NCBI RefSeq assembly: GCF_040412425.1
Contig: NC_089744.1
Location: 31,030,001 to 31,094,000 of the forward strand
Length of the DNA stretch: 64,000 nt
DNA from: Macrobrachium rosenbergii
Taxonomy: Eukaryota; Arthropoda; Malacostraca; Decapoda; Palaemonidae
Direction: 5' to 3'
Each line of letters opens with the position of its first letter. Within the stretch, counting starts at the first letter, position 1. Below the pieces are notes generated by a model, which worked only from the letters and a program-made list of their open reading frames with translations, searched no databases and was not told the origin of the DNA. Position numbers and translations under genes: made by a program. Of this stretch, positions 1 to 10,409 are shown piece by piece.

Positions 1-2202
1 ATGTCTTTATTTGCAATGTCATAGTACCCTTTTAATACTAAAGCTGCGTCATAGGTTAATAAAATTTTCATGCTATATCCAGAATTTATAAAGTCAATAA
101 TTATTTAAGGAAATTGTGCAAGCTATATATAGTATTTTTATAATTTTATTCACTTGAGAAGTTTTTCAAAGTACTTTATCATCAAATATTAATCCCCATA
201 CCATGATAAAGTGCCACCAAGATAGCAATGACCATAAATGGGCATTTTAAAAATAAAGTTTTTATGAAAAGTTACTGTATGCTTCTGTGTGTTTAGAAAG
301 TAATAAAGTGCTTATTATTTGAATAATATAGTGTTGCTGTGTTGATTGTCAATATATGCCATTCATTCTTTAATATTGTTTGATTTTTACCATTTTTCCT
401 TCATGAGGTAAATCATCAGCTTTTCTCGATTTCTGGTGACATTTGGGGTATTTATGACCTAATATAGCCCTAAAATTTAAAGATTTATATATCATTGGAA
501 ACTCATTAAAAGGAACATTTTGAGTCGTAAACGACCCTTCTACGTTAATTTTCAAGGAAGATATGGGTATTTTAAGGTCAGGTACCCAAAGTTTATAGGG
601 TCGGAATTATCACCCGATATAGTGAAATTAAGCCTAAATTTCTCACTTGCTGCCAGGTTTCAGAAAGTCCTCCCTGATTTTTCAGATAATTCAAGGTGTC
701 TACTGTAAAAGGCAAGTGGGTGAATTAGGGTACATCTCATGCACACGGGAACCCCCCGAGGCCATGGACTATTAGGTGTAAATGGAATCTAAACATGGCA
801 ACTAGCCGTATTTAGAAGTAGGACTAGAGAAAGGTTGTTTTATGACAAATAACACTTTGCAACTATTTTGTACTTCAAGAAGCCATCTACTTGAGCTATA
901 AACATTTAATAGTGGAGCGCTATAGATGAGTTTACAGGGCATTGATGCTATCATTTGAAAGTTATAAAATTTTCTTAAAACTTGGTGTATATTTAGGAGA
1001 CTGCGCAACAACTTTAGATGTAAATTTCAAAACAAACGGATTTCTGTAGCTTTTAGATATAATCGGTATTTGATTAAATTTTTTCGTTCTAGGATGAGGA
1101 CTCAGGAGAACCGTTGCTGTGAGGAACTGAAGGGTTGTATACTGGAGTGGGCTAAGCCCAGTTTATCACCTGGATCCACGGCCTGTAAAGGTAAGACATT
1201 GATCAAATTAGAAATGTTCTGCTGGCTGCCTTGGACTAATTCATCAAGTTGAATATGGTACAGTACATATCACTGTAATTTCCCACGAACACCAGTTAAA
1301 ATGAGCAAACTTTTTGTTTCACAATAGACCATACTCTACAAGTCAGTTAAGGGATTTTTAGAAGTATCTGGGACCTCTAATAAATAAAGTGTACTGATAA
1401 AACATTATGGTAAAAATTTATTCAAAACTAGTGCAGCGTTAAGAACTAAATGTATTAGGAAAGAAAGAATGACGTGCGTAAAATAAAATGCATCAAGTAT
1501 TGTTCATAAACTAAGCGTAAATGTGAAGTAACATTTTGCACGGGAAAGAACTTTTAATTGAAGAATCTTGGGAAGTCAGATCGAGCTTTGTAGAGGGGAA
1601 TGCGGTCAACGAAACTAAGAATATTTAGTTCTGTGGTATCTTGACGTTATGTAGGATATTGTTCCCTTAGTTTTCATAGGCATTTGATTCGTGTTCAGAT
1701 ACGATAAAATAAGAGGTTTTTACGTTCACTTTCAAGTAAATATGAATATTCTTAATGCAGTAAATTTCAGTTCAAAGCGATGATTAGATTTCATGTGTAA
1801 TTTAAAGTTAAATGGACTAATTTTATGGTATGTACATCATTAATGTAAGAGTAACATGTGATTTTAGTGAAGAGAGAGTCCAGTTTAGTACTAAAGTATT
1901 CTACGAAAGTGTTTTTATTTTTAGTACTAAAGTATCCTACGAAAGTGTTTTTATAAGTGTTAATTGAGCACAGTGAAGATGAAAAATGCACCCAAGTTAT
2001 AATAACTGTCATTACATTAAGTGAGACTCTGCCAATTTTAACATGGTGAGTGAAGTTAATGTTTCGTGTTTACTAGATTTTCAAAAGATTCCAACCATTA
2101 TTCTTTCCGTTTAATCTCCACTGGACAAAATAATTATGCAGGAATATCCAGTAAGCAATCCGGGTAGCTTGACACAGCTGAACTTACTTTCCTGGATTGG
2201 GG
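1..2202. other. Gene-free AT-rich sequence
   Basis: No convincing coding region, RNA gene or transposon was found on either strand. Open frames are short and have no recognisable motifs. The only structure noted is a 36-bp tandem duplication near 1884-1953. Confidence 0.6.
1884..1953. repeat. Two-copy 36-bp tandem duplication
   Basis: A unit beginning TTTAGTACTAAAGTAT and ending GTGTTTTTAT occurs twice in direct succession with one substitution (ATTCTAC against ATCCTAC). It has no coding meaning and is probably a slippage duplication. Confidence 0.8.
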
Positions 2203-2532
2203 TTAATTTTGGCACATGTTCCCAAAATTGAAGGCCCCCTTGCGGGGATTACTGCCGTCAGTGCACCTCACGTGGTACACTGTAGACGTCAATAAGTGGC
2301 GTTTGCAGCGCCCTTCGGCCGCTGGCTGCATCCTGATTATTAGCCTTTTACTTTGCTCCCATTCCCTATTCCTTTCTTCGGTCATGCTGTCTAACATCTC
2401 TTGTCTGTTCCTTTTTCGTGCAACTGTAGTGTTTTGTCCAAGTTCCACCTTCAGTACCTTGTATTTCATCTTTATTTTCTGGATCTCTATCTCGGTCTCT
2501 AAACACTCCAACTCCCTCTTTGCACTCTTTTA
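2203..2532 (-). pseudogene. Coiled-coil ORF remnant
   Basis: An open frame of about 106 codons, bounded upstream by a TAA. The first half is rich in E, K and L with heptad-like spacing (ETEIEIQKIKMKYKVLKVEL) and predicts a coiled coil. A charged stretch follows (EERNREWEQSKRL). The second half is basic and has no known motif. No ATG opens the frame, and no splice sites were clearly seen. The composition recalls the coiled-coil tail of transposon-derived Myb/SANT-type proteins, but this is only an impression. It could be an exon or a decayed transposon gene. Confidence 0.3.
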
Positions 2533-2968
2533 AGCGCTGACTGGCCCAAAAAAATGCCCCAGTGCCTGTCTTGACAGCCTAAATTTCATGAAATAACCAT
2601 AAATCAGTCAAATTGAAAGCGTGCAAGAAAAACTTTAAGGTACTGAAATTTTGTTTCACAAATAACAAAAATCCTCTGTGGACATTTTAAAACTGTGTAG
2701 AAGGCGATGTTACAAGCCAAAAAATATTAATTGGACTATAATTATTTGGTCCCACTTGATTTCTCAAAGGGTTAGATATAAAACTCACAGATTCAAAATA
2801 TCTGTGGCCCAGGGTCATAGGTGAGATATGTTTGCACATGTTACTTGAAAAAACAGATTGGATAAAAGATATTCTGAAGGGATAATTGGTATGCCTTGCA
2901 AGATTTTCTTACATAAATCTGGGAATAAAGTCTTTTGACAGTATAGACTGCAACCTGATTTTTCAGTT

Positions 2969-3243
2969 CCTCGCTGGCTGAGCGGGTTCCGTACTCACCT
3001 ACCACTCTGATGGTCGCGAGTTCGAATCTCCGACCGGCTAGTGAAGAACAAGAGGAATTTGTTTCTGGTGATAGAAATTCATTTCTCGCTATAATTTGGT
3101 TCGGATTCCACAGTAAGCTGTAGGTCCCGTTGCTAGGTAACCAATTTGTTCTTAGCCACGTAAAAATAAAATCTAATCCTTCGGCCAGCCCTAGGAGAGC
3201 TGTTAATCAGCTCAGTGGTCTGGTTAAACTAAGATATACTTAC
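2969..3243 (+). mobile_element. tRNA-derived SINE, full length
   Basis: The head carries a perfect RNA polymerase III A box (TGGCTGAGCGGG, 2975-2986) and a B box (GAGTTCGAATCTC, about 3018-3030) at tRNA-like spacing. The body runs through GGTCCCGTTGCTAGGTAACC to AGCTCAGTGGTCTGG and ends in AAGATATACTTA. The same body recurs inverted at 61735-61922, which proves it is a dispersed repeat. Two ORF readings through it are not genes. Confidence 0.85.
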
Positions 3244-4732
3244 TTTTACTTTCTACACAAAAAAATTAAAACTGCCTGTCGTCTCGCAAGCATGAAGATT
3301 TCAGCCACATTGCAGAAGTCTGTGAACATTATCGATAAGGATGTGTTGGAGTTATACCAGAAGTTGTTCCTTGAGTTTTAGGTCTTCACGAGTTTTTGTA
3401 TTACCTTACGTCCAGTTGAATCCAAGAGTCGAGACTAAAAAGATTGCTGGAATACTTTTTGAACTGTTGGATATCAGTATAAAATTGATGTCCAGTGCAT
3501 TTTTATTAAATCAGGAGTCAGGGCAACATTTTAACTGAACTACCTTCAATGTTTTGTACCTAAATGTTAGGGATACAGTACAGTTTTGCTGGTTGATATT
3601 CAGGGCATGTTTTACAAATTATGACAGAACTACTTGATTACCTGGGATATTACAGGGAGTTTTACTGAGGGAAGAAGCAGAACTATGTTATTATTACTGA
3701 ACTATCTTGGGTAATCAGACTCATAGTGACAAGTGCTGAAGTTAGAGCTAAATCAGAAGCTGAATATTCAACTTTATAGTTTATTTTAATGTGTTATCAT
3801 AAGAGTAAGTTTTTCAGCTTGATTAAATTACCACATTCTTTTCACCTCAATATTGGCATCTGGAAAACACGTTTCAGTGACAAAAGGGCGCATCGGCATT
3901 GCTGGTATAAAATGCACCATGATCAAATTATTAGGATTTGATTGTTAAGACTTGTAAAAAAATGAGTGGTGCACTTGCGAGGCTAAAGTAAAAGGTTTGC
4001 TGTTAATATAACATATTAATCAATATTGCGTTATTACAATTTGTTTCAGATAGGATTCATAACTTTTATATTAAAGAAATCTTGGCTTTGTGGAATTCGA
4101 CCGACGTTCTGTAAGATTAGTTTAATGTTCTCTGCTATGCCCTGGTGATCATGGGTCAGTTCTAGTTTATTATATATAAATGGCTTAGTCTCTTATGAGT
4201 ATCGTGAGAAATTCATTTAGTGAGAGTAATAAACGACTCTTTTCTGAAAATAACAACCAAGTAACGGATGATTCCAGACAAATTGGAGAGATGCGACATT
4301 GTTGGTGCTTAAAAATCCAACAAAGTTACGTCAAAATGTTGAAATGGTCTTGCAAATGTTATAACCAGGCTCAAGTAGCAATAATGGTAATAGTTAAGAT
4401 ACGAAACTTTTTACTGTAATTTAAAACTTACACCAAGAAGCCTCAAACTTTTTTGCAGTGAAGTTTGTATTTCAATCCAATTTTGAATTAATGTGTACTG
4501 TAACTGTGACCATTTGAAATTTCATTACGTTGGGATATCATTAACAGAAGACTTCAGATATTCATGCAGGTCTAAAAAGACCCTGTGCTACCTGTGGCCC
4601 CTTTTAGTAAAAGGGGTCTAGCTATAGGATGCTTGGTGCCCTTTTATAAAGAATTATCTTCTTGTCCTTAATACCTTGTAATGCCAAAAAATCGCAGCGT
4701 GACACGATGTCATTAACTGCTATTTCCTCATC
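3244..4732. other. Gene-free AT-rich sequence
   Basis: No gene or repeat family was recognised. Open frames are short and lack motifs. A short hairpin-like inverted repeat (CCCCTTTTAGTAAAAGGGG) lies near 4598-4617, close to the retrotransposon insertion point. Confidence 0.5.
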
Positions 4733-4737
4733 TCTTT
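4733..4737. repeat. Target-site duplication, left copy (TCTTT)
   Basis: TCTTT lies directly outside the left LTR and is repeated at 12832-12836 directly outside the right LTR. Five bases is the usual size for retroviral and many Ty3/gypsy integrases, though a four-base reading (CTTT) is also possible. Confidence 0.7.
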
Positions 4738-5109
4738 GTGGCGGAATTCTAACCCACAAACAAAACAACAAACAACACTCACCCTGATCTTCGGTTGCTG
4801 GAGATGGATTAAGGTCGCCGCAACAACCACAACCGCAAACAACCACAAACACAACAAGGAAATACAAAAAAGAAACAGAACACACACACAAATAAACAGC
4901 ACACAACAAGAAAAACCAACAACTCCCAGAAAAGCATACGACAAAAACTGTCCCACACAAGAACCACTGACCGGCACTAGCTCTGACTAAAGACTCCCAG
5001 AAAAACTGAAAATCCTTCACATATCCACAGACAGACAGACAGCGCCGCAAACAAACTAACGACCTCATCCCTCTTCCAACAACCGAAGCACTCACTCACG
5101 ACAATTACA

Positions 5110-5159
<50 letters not shown>

Positions 5160-5207
5160 AAACGTTGGGAAATGCTAAATAAAAACAAATTTATTCATCC
5201 CTCTATA
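4738..5207 (-). repeat. 3' LTR of Ty3-1
   Basis: 470 bp, aligned to 12376-12831 almost throughout. The differences are one substitution (GGATTAAGG against GGATAAAGG), one- or two-base changes in three homopolymers, and the length of a TC microsatellite (about 5110-5155 here). On the plus strand the LTR starts GTGGCGGAATTC and ends CCCTCTATA, so it lacks the usual TG...CA ends. This also occurs in some insect Ty3/gypsy lineages. Confidence 0.92.
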
Positions 5208-5237
5208 TTTCTCCCCCCCTTTTTAGCATTTCCCAAC
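5164..5237. repeat. 16-bp perfect inverted repeat spanning the LTR/PPT junction
   Basis: GTTGGGAAATGCTAAA (5164-5179, inside the LTR) is the exact reverse complement of 5222-5237 in the internal region. The 42-base loop contains the LTR terminus and most of the polypurine tract. The right LTR carries only one arm, so the hairpin exists only at the 3' LTR side. Confidence 0.85.
5208..5224 (-). other. Polypurine tract of Ty3-1
   Basis: On the minus strand this reads AAAAAGGGGGGGAGAAA and ends at the first base of the 3' LTR. The position and composition are those of the RNase H-resistant primer for plus-strand DNA synthesis. Confidence 0.88.
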
Positions 5238-5257
5238 CAACACCTTTCACACCTCTT

Positions 5258-5758
5258 TCAAATCGCCTTACGCAACACCCACGGATGCTCACTAGCAGGT
5301 CCTCTAGATCGCGTTCGCGGGCACGCAATCATTCTCTCAGAATCACTCTCTCTCCCAGCAACACTCAAACTCACATCATCTCCTCCATTCTCTCTCAGAT
5401 TCACGCTATCTTCTTCACTATTACCACTCTCAATTTCATCCACAATCTCATCTATACCCTCTAACTCGTTCCCAAATACCTCCCCCAATTCTTCAACTAA
5501 CCCATCCCATTCGCTCATTGACCTTTCCAATTCTTGCAACGATTCATTCATGCTTTCAATCACTCGTCTATCACTGCTACGCTCTCTTACTCTTACACTT
5601 TCGCTCACCTCCAACCGCTCACCAACCCCTACACGTTCAGTCAACTCAGTTATATCAAACCCGCATATGCTATACGTTCTATCCATACCATCCCATTCAT
5701 CCGTATTACACGCTTTATCACTCATTTCCACTTTGGCACTCACACCCCTATCACACAA
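5258..5758 (-). CDS. Acidic C-terminal tail after integrase (Ty3-1)
   Basis: An open frame of about 166 codons lies downstream of the integrase and ends about 30 bp before the polypurine tract. It is rich in E, D and S (for example LQELERSMSEWDGLVEELGE), with no membrane segment, signal peptide or chromodomain visible. It is probably the C-terminal extension of Pol, separated from the integrase frame by an indel. A separate small accessory ORF is the alternative. The absence of a hydrophobic segment argues against an envelope gene. Confidence 0.5.
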   Translation of the reverse strand: MCDRGVSAKVEMSDKACNTDEWDGMDRTYSICGFDITELTERVGVGERLEVSESVRVRERSSDRRVIESMNESLQELERSMSEWDGLVEELGEVFGNELEGIDEIVDEIESGNSEEDSVNLRENGGDDVSLSVAGRESDSERMIACPRTRSRGPASEHPWVLRKAI

Positions 5759-5892
5759 CTTACGACCATTCAGTTTACTTTACGTTCTTCCCTTTCTTAC
5801 GTTTTTTACCATACTCTACCAAAACAAATTGCTGATCCTCCATACACAAGCTCTCATGCATACTTGGTTCACCCACATTCGATTTCAACCAT

Positions 5893-6768
5893 TTATACAC
5901 CCCATTCTCTCACATATTCCGGTACATCCTTCCATCTACGCAACTGGTTGTGATGCGCTCGCATTTCTCTCACACTACCATCTACACATACTTCCCCTAC
6001 AACATAACTAAGCCCACTGGGACCAACTTCCAACACCTCATACGGACCCTCAAATTTTTCACGCACTTTATTTACATTCAACCGCCCTTTCTCGATTACT
6101 TCTTTCAACACTTTCTCGCCCACCTTGTAACTTTCAAACCTTTCATGCGCCTTCTTCCATACCTCCCTATCATTCTCAGATAGACCCAATCTCGGTCTCA
6201 CTATCTTTTCAAAATTTAACACATATTTACACGGAGACATACCAATACCCTTATGCACAGTGGCGTTGTATACCCACAACGCTCGCCCAACGTTTACATC
6301 CCAATCATTATCACATTCACTCATCATACGTAATATCTCTGTCAACGTTCTCACCGTTCGTTCCGCCAATCCATTCGCACTGGGCATATACGGCGTAGAG
6401 TACACATGTTCTATGCCCCAATCACGCAACATTTGCTCAAACTCCCATCCAACAAATTCAGGCCCATTGTCACTCAACATTCGCGTCGGCTTGCACACGC
6501 ACATTGGCAACATCACTTGACCCACCATTCTCGCCACAGTCTCACTCTTTTTGTTCCGAATCGCTACCGCATATGCAAACTTACTCAAATGATCTACCAT
6601 TACAACCATTCCCACATGTCCTCTAGCAGTCACAGGCAACGACACACAATCAATCACAACCATCTCGAATAACTCTTTCATCTGCAATCGCAACACAGGT
6701 GGATTCGCATGCACACTTTGATACTTACCTTCTGACAGTCCGCACACGTAATCGCTACATCCGCACAA
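5893..6768 (-). CDS. Integrase catalytic core and C-terminal domain (Ty3-1)
   Basis: An open frame of about 290 codons. The core carries the D,D(35)E pattern: D in EMVVIDCVSLP, D in SDNGPEFVG, and E in PSANGLAERTVRTL. The C-terminal half holds the conserved small barrel, with KFEGPYEVLEVGPSGLSYVV followed by HHNQLRRW. No chromodomain follows. The enzyme would insert the cDNA and make the short target duplication seen at the ends. The N-terminal zinc finger lies upstream in other frames (6740-7220). This is the best preserved Pol segment after RNase H. Confidence 0.93.
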   Translation of the reverse strand: MCGCSDYVCGLSEGKYQSVHANPPVLRLQMKELFEMVVIDCVSLPVTARGHVGMVVMVDHLSKFAYAVAIRNKKSETVARMVGQVMLPMCVCKPTRMLSDNGPEFVGWEFEQMLRDWGIEHVYSTPYMPSANGLAERTVRTLTEILRMMSECDNDWDVNVGRALWVYNATVHKGIGMSPCKYVLNFEKIVRPRLGLSENDREVWKKAHERFESYKVGEKVLKEVIEKGRLNVNKVREKFEGPYEVLEVGPSGLSYVVGEVCVDGSVREMRAHHNQLRRWKDVPEYVREWGV

Positions 6769-7220
6769 ATTTTACTCAATCCAGGCACATACAATCTCTC
6801 TCATACATTCCCATAATTTATTTTTCCCCAGATGCCCAAACCTATTATGCACCAATAAACACATACCCACGGCTGCGTCTTCCGAAAATACTGGCACATA
6901 CACTTCCCCATCCCATATTCCTTCCTGATGCAAAAATAAACTATACCTTTACATACAACAAATCTCTTAGCACTTCGCTTATACACTTCTAACTCAGACG
7001 GCCAACTTCCTACTCTTACACCCCTAACACACACTCTTAACATATTTATTTTCATGCACTGATTTTGCATCTGCTTAATTTCCTCTTCACTCAACAAATC
7101 ATTTTCACTCCTTGCAATATCTACCATACCTACAAAACTAGTTTTAGACACATCTCCTCCTTTAACCTTCGCTATTTCCCTGCCGCCCTTTCCTAAAATT
7201 CCCCCTCCTGACATCCACAC
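6740..7220 (-). pseudogene. Integrase N-terminal HHCC zinc-binding region, frameshifted (Ty3-1)
   Basis: The linker to integrase contains RFVVCKGIVYFCIRKEYG, matching the short strand before the HHCC finger in Ty3/gypsy integrases. The histidine half (VHNRFGHLGKNKLWECM, near 6810-6860) lies in a second frame. The cysteine half (CADCQKGKY, near 6730-6760) lies in a third. All parts occur in the right order and spacing, so the finger was complete in the source element and is broken by indels here. Confidence 0.8.
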
Positions 7221-7544
7221 TTATATCATGCATTCTCATAAAATCAATTCCTAATAAAAAACATGTTGGCATATCATTCTCATCCATGACTACAAAATTA
7301 TGTATTATTTCAAATTCCCTAACTGAATTTTTAGTTGTACCTCCTCCCATACTAACACACTCCCTTGTCCCAAACCATGTATCCTTACACTCGTTGATTT
7401 TCTTTTATATCCCAATCGCACCTTTCCAATTCACTAACTACTGTACTACTCACTAACGACACTTGTGCTCCCGTGTCTACCAAACTACAATATTTATTCT
7501 GATCCACCACTACATTTGTTACTAATTTACCTTTCGCTTCATGC
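7162..7544 (-). pseudogene. Second retropepsin-like aspartic protease domain (PR2) between RNase H and integrase
   Basis: A 46-codon open frame starting near 7544 contains SLVDTGAQVSLVS (about 7450-7490), the retropepsin active-site motif. In the next frame RIHGLGQGSV matches the flap region. The frame at 7162-7350 contains the C-terminal signature FLLGIDFM, followed by ISVDV. The order and length (about 100 residues) match one full retropepsin. Two frameshifts interrupt it. A separate protease with DTGCSM lies at the usual place upstream of RT, so this element carries two. The location is the one occupied by dUTPase in some lentiviruses, but the motifs are those of a protease. Whether PR2 is catalytic is unknown. 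Confidence 0.8.
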
Positions 7545-8616
7545 ATACACTCTCACGGCTACATTCACCTGCTTAGCTTCCTCACAACCATCCTCATCGC
7601 ATTCATCTTCAACGATATCCTCAACCCTACCCCGTATTCCCTCATTTTCCCCACAATCACCTTTCTTAATCAGCCAGCTACAAGTATCCTTTCCACAGTG
7701 AACATTTAAAATCACATTCATACCATTTTCATCCACCCTTCCTTTATACTCCACCGGCCTATTCCATCCAAAGAACAATCGTACTGTAATTTTAAACATT
7801 TCAGCCACTACCAACAAGACTTTCACTAACTTTTCCTCCTCATCTAATTCCCTTCCTTCCTCGCGCACTCCTCCTTCCGGCATCTCATTCATCACCTTTT
7901 CACGTAACTCGTTCATGCTCGCAGGTACTCCGTCAATCAACCCATTTGTTTCCAAATTACTCAACCCCCCAAACAGACATTCCCACACTCGATTCACCCC
8001 TACATACTGTTGCTTTACCACAAATCCTACAGGTACTTGGTCCGGGTCCCAGTCGCTCCTAACCCTATCATCTCGTTCAGCCCACATACGCGACATAGCA
8101 TCCGCAACAATATTCTGTCTACCTTGTACATACTCTACCTTAAAACTAAACTCATTCAAATCCTCTATCGTTCTCGCAATTCTAGCATTCACACTCTCCT
8201 TTTAACCATATATACTAGCGGTCGATGGTCCGTCCGTATCACAAAATCTACCCCATATAAAAATACTTTCAACGCTTTCACACAAAACCTTATTGCAGCC
8301 AATTCCTTTTCAATCACCGAATATTTCAACTCTGCCTTTCCAAACGCCTTGCTCACATAAGCAATTACTCTCAATTGTTCTCCCCATTCGCCTTCTGCAT
8401 TTGTACCAAGCATCCTCCCATACTATATTTACTTGCATCCGTATACAGTTCTAGTTTATTCGCATTCTCACTATAGTCCGGGAAAGCCAACGTCACGTCT
8501 CTTGCAGCCTCCTCTTTCAATCTCTCGAACGCTTCGATCATTTGCTCATCCCATTTCAATCTTACACAATTTCTCTTCCCCGTCCATTCAGTAAGTGGTT
8601 TCCGATCCCTGAACAA
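7539..8616 (-). pseudogene. RNase H and tether domain (Ty3-1)
   Basis: Three overlapping frames (8371-8616, 8189-8413, 7539-8192) give one RNase H domain. It has LELYTDASKYSMGGCL, KYSVIEKELAAIRF with the catalytic E, and IRTDHRPLVYM. The third frame continues with VEYVQGRQNIVADAMSRMW, the standard end of the domain. A further 180-residue acidic region follows with no known motif and ends at a stop directly before PR2. The enzyme degrades the RNA strand during reverse transcription. The frame changes look like single-base indels. Confidence 0.9.
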
Positions 8617-8640
8617 TCCTTTATAAACTTCCTTCCAAAC

Positions 8641-9278
8641 TCAATTAAACCCAAAAATCCTTTTCAACTCACGCACGGTCCGGGGACGTGGAAATTCCCT
8701 TACCTTATTCACGAACTTATCACTCTTCCTTACACCTCTTCCACTCACCATATGCCCTAGGAATTCCACCTCCCCAGCCAACCAAGCACACTTTTCAAGT
8801 TTTACTTTTATTCCTACTTCTTCCAACCTTTCTAACACTCGTTCAAGCAGTTCCATATTCTCTTCTACAGTCTCACTCGCAATCAAAATATCATCTATAA
8901 AAACAGTTACCTTCTTGCGATCAAACCCGGCCAGAACCACATTCATTGCCCTTTGGAAGGCAGCAGGCGCATTAGCCAGTCCGAAACTTAATCTCCGGAA
9001 CTGGTAGTGGCAGGAACTACTAGAAAAGGCCGTAATATGCCTGCTCCCTTCCTCCAGAGGCATCTGGTAATAGCCCTTACCAAATCTAATTTTGTAAACA
9101 CTTTCATTCCATTCATCTTGTACACACAATCAGACACCACATTCATCGGGAATCGCTCTTTCACAGTTACTTCATTCACCTTCCGATAATCCACACACAT
9201 TCGCAAACTTCCATCTGGCTTACGTACCGGTACTATGGGGCTATTCCAGGCGCTCGTACTCCTTTCAATCACTCCCAC
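8641..9278 (-). pseudogene. Reverse transcriptase (Ty3-1)
   Basis: Two overlapping frames cover the RT fingers and palm. The first (8988-9278) holds SAWNSPIVPVRKPDGSLRMC, then VDYRKVNEVT and KVFTKLDLV with the first catalytic aspartate. The second (8641-9129) holds GYYQMPL, RLSFGLANAPAAFQRAMN and VFIDDILIAS, where FIDD replaces the more common YVDD, then EFLGHMVS. A single indel near 9060 separates the frames. It makes cDNA from the element RNA, primed at 12350-12367. Confidence 0.93.
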
Positions 9279-9303
9279 CTCTCAAGCTCCTCACACTGCT
9301 CCT

Positions 9304-9729
9304 CTATCTCACGATTGATAGACGGAGAAAAATGTCGTGGACGCTGATATATGGGGTGTCGTCTTCCAGAACTATTTTAAATTCCGGAAGCTTCGATCCC
9401 CCAAAATCCTCGTCACCACGACTCAATGCCCCCTGCCTATCCCACAACATTCTCCTCAATCGTTCTCTTACGTTATCACTTACATTTTCATCTACCTTTA
9501 CTCTTTCTTTCAACTCCTCATACGTCCAATCATTAGCTCCTTTCAAATCACCTGTCATCACCTGCCGTACCTTCACGTACCTCTCATCATCCACATTCAC
9601 CAACGTACGTAATATTCCCACGCAATCTCCCTCACATATTCCTCGGACTCGCTTCTTCCTGACACTCGGCAATGACGTTATATATACCCTCGGATCTCCC
9701 ATGTTCAAAACCCCATCATATACACACAC
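9304..9729 (-). CDS. Protease-RT linker region of Pol (Ty3-1)
   Basis: An open frame of about 140 codons between the first protease and RT. It contains KLPEFKIVLEDDTPYISVHD, similar in position and style to the segment before the RT fingers in Ty3/gypsy Pol (normally followed by a proline-rich turn). The rest (VRERLRRMLWDRQGALSRGD) resembles the helical linker that precedes it. It is part of Pol rather than a separate gene. Confidence 0.7.
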   Translation of the reverse strand: MCVYDGVLNMGDPRVYITSLPSVRKKRVRGICEGDCVGILRTLVNVDDERYVKVRQVMTGDLKGANDWTYEELKERVKVDENVSDNVRERLRRMLWDRQGALSRGDEDFGGSKLPEFKIVLEDDTPYISVHDIFLRLSIVR

Positions 9730-9879
9730 ACATTTGCCCTGACTAATTTATTTATGTCTATTCCTCAACCACATACTCACACCTATCATTGTTGGCTATC
9801 CTGAGGCTATCCGGCCATGCCACTTTCACACTCACGACTTCTCCAATTTCATGTGGCACTTTACCCCTCTCTGTCGCAA

Positions 9880-10407
9880 TTACAGGCACTCTCTTCCACA
9901 ATTTTTCTCAACCCTACCATCCTTCCCCAAATACAAATCCCCAAGCACATCCCCTTTCATACGTAATTCAATTACATTCATACTAGGACGGACCACCATC
10001 CCGCATTTTTTCAAAAACTCACATCCCAATAATATATCATATTTATCATTCGTACTTTCAATCACACAAAAATCACTTTCATCCATCACTACACCCCCAA
10101 TTTCTAACCGTTCACACACTCTTCCAACCACTGCTACCCCTAAATTTCCAATCCCTCTTACTTCCCCCTGACAGTTCCTAATCTCACACGTATTCCTTAA
10201 TTTCTCACATCCATTCTTAAATATGACATTCATACTACACCCGGTATCTACTAAGGCAATCAATCTTACTCCCTTACAACACACTTGCACACTCATGCAC
10301 TCGTCAGTCTTTCCAGCAAAACCTCCCTCATGCAACAACCCCTCACGTACATGCATCACACGCACCGCTTGCATCCTGGAGGATCCACCCATTTGAACCC
10401 CCTTCAC
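9880..10407 (-). CDS. First retropepsin protease (PR1) of Ty3-1
   Basis: One uninterrupted frame of about 175 codons. It holds IALVDTGCSMNVIF (active-site DTG), VRGIGNLGV (flap region) and DILLGCEFLKKCG (C-terminal signature). The serine-for-alanine style DTGCS differs from the canonical DTGA of PR2. The frame lies at -1 to the zinc-knuckle frame and opens directly after a GGGAAAC slippery site on the gag stop, so it is probably made only as a Gag-Pro fusion. Its role would be to cut Gag and Pol. Confidence 0.9.
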   Translation of the reverse strand: MKGVQMGGSSRMQAVRVMHVREGLLHEGGFAGKTDECMSVQVCCKGVRLIALVDTGCSMNVIFKNGCEKLRNTCEIRNCQGEVRGIGNLGVAVVGRVCERLEIGGVVMDESDFCVIESTNDKYDILLGCEFLKKCGMVVRPSMNVIELRMKGDVLGDLYLGKDGRVEKNCGRECL

Positions 10408-10409
10408 AC

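Noticed and set aside
3018..3030. tRNA gene call at the SINE head
   Set aside because: A and B boxes are present but the sequence does not fold into a clear cloverleaf and is fused to a SINE body.
4622..5095. Minus-strand ORF with hydrophobic stretch FLLCAVYLCVCSVSFLYFLVVFVVVCG, considered as an envelope or membrane protein (quoted only as an indication)
   Set aside because: It lies inside the LTR, recurs in the other LTR (12287-12616), and extends across the element border. LTR sequence is not coding here.
5172..6011. Long plus-strand ORF (279 codons) rich in S, L, P and H
   Set aside because: It is the antisense shadow of the Ty3-1 Pol tail and integrase; it has no motif, and the minus strand carries the DDE residues.
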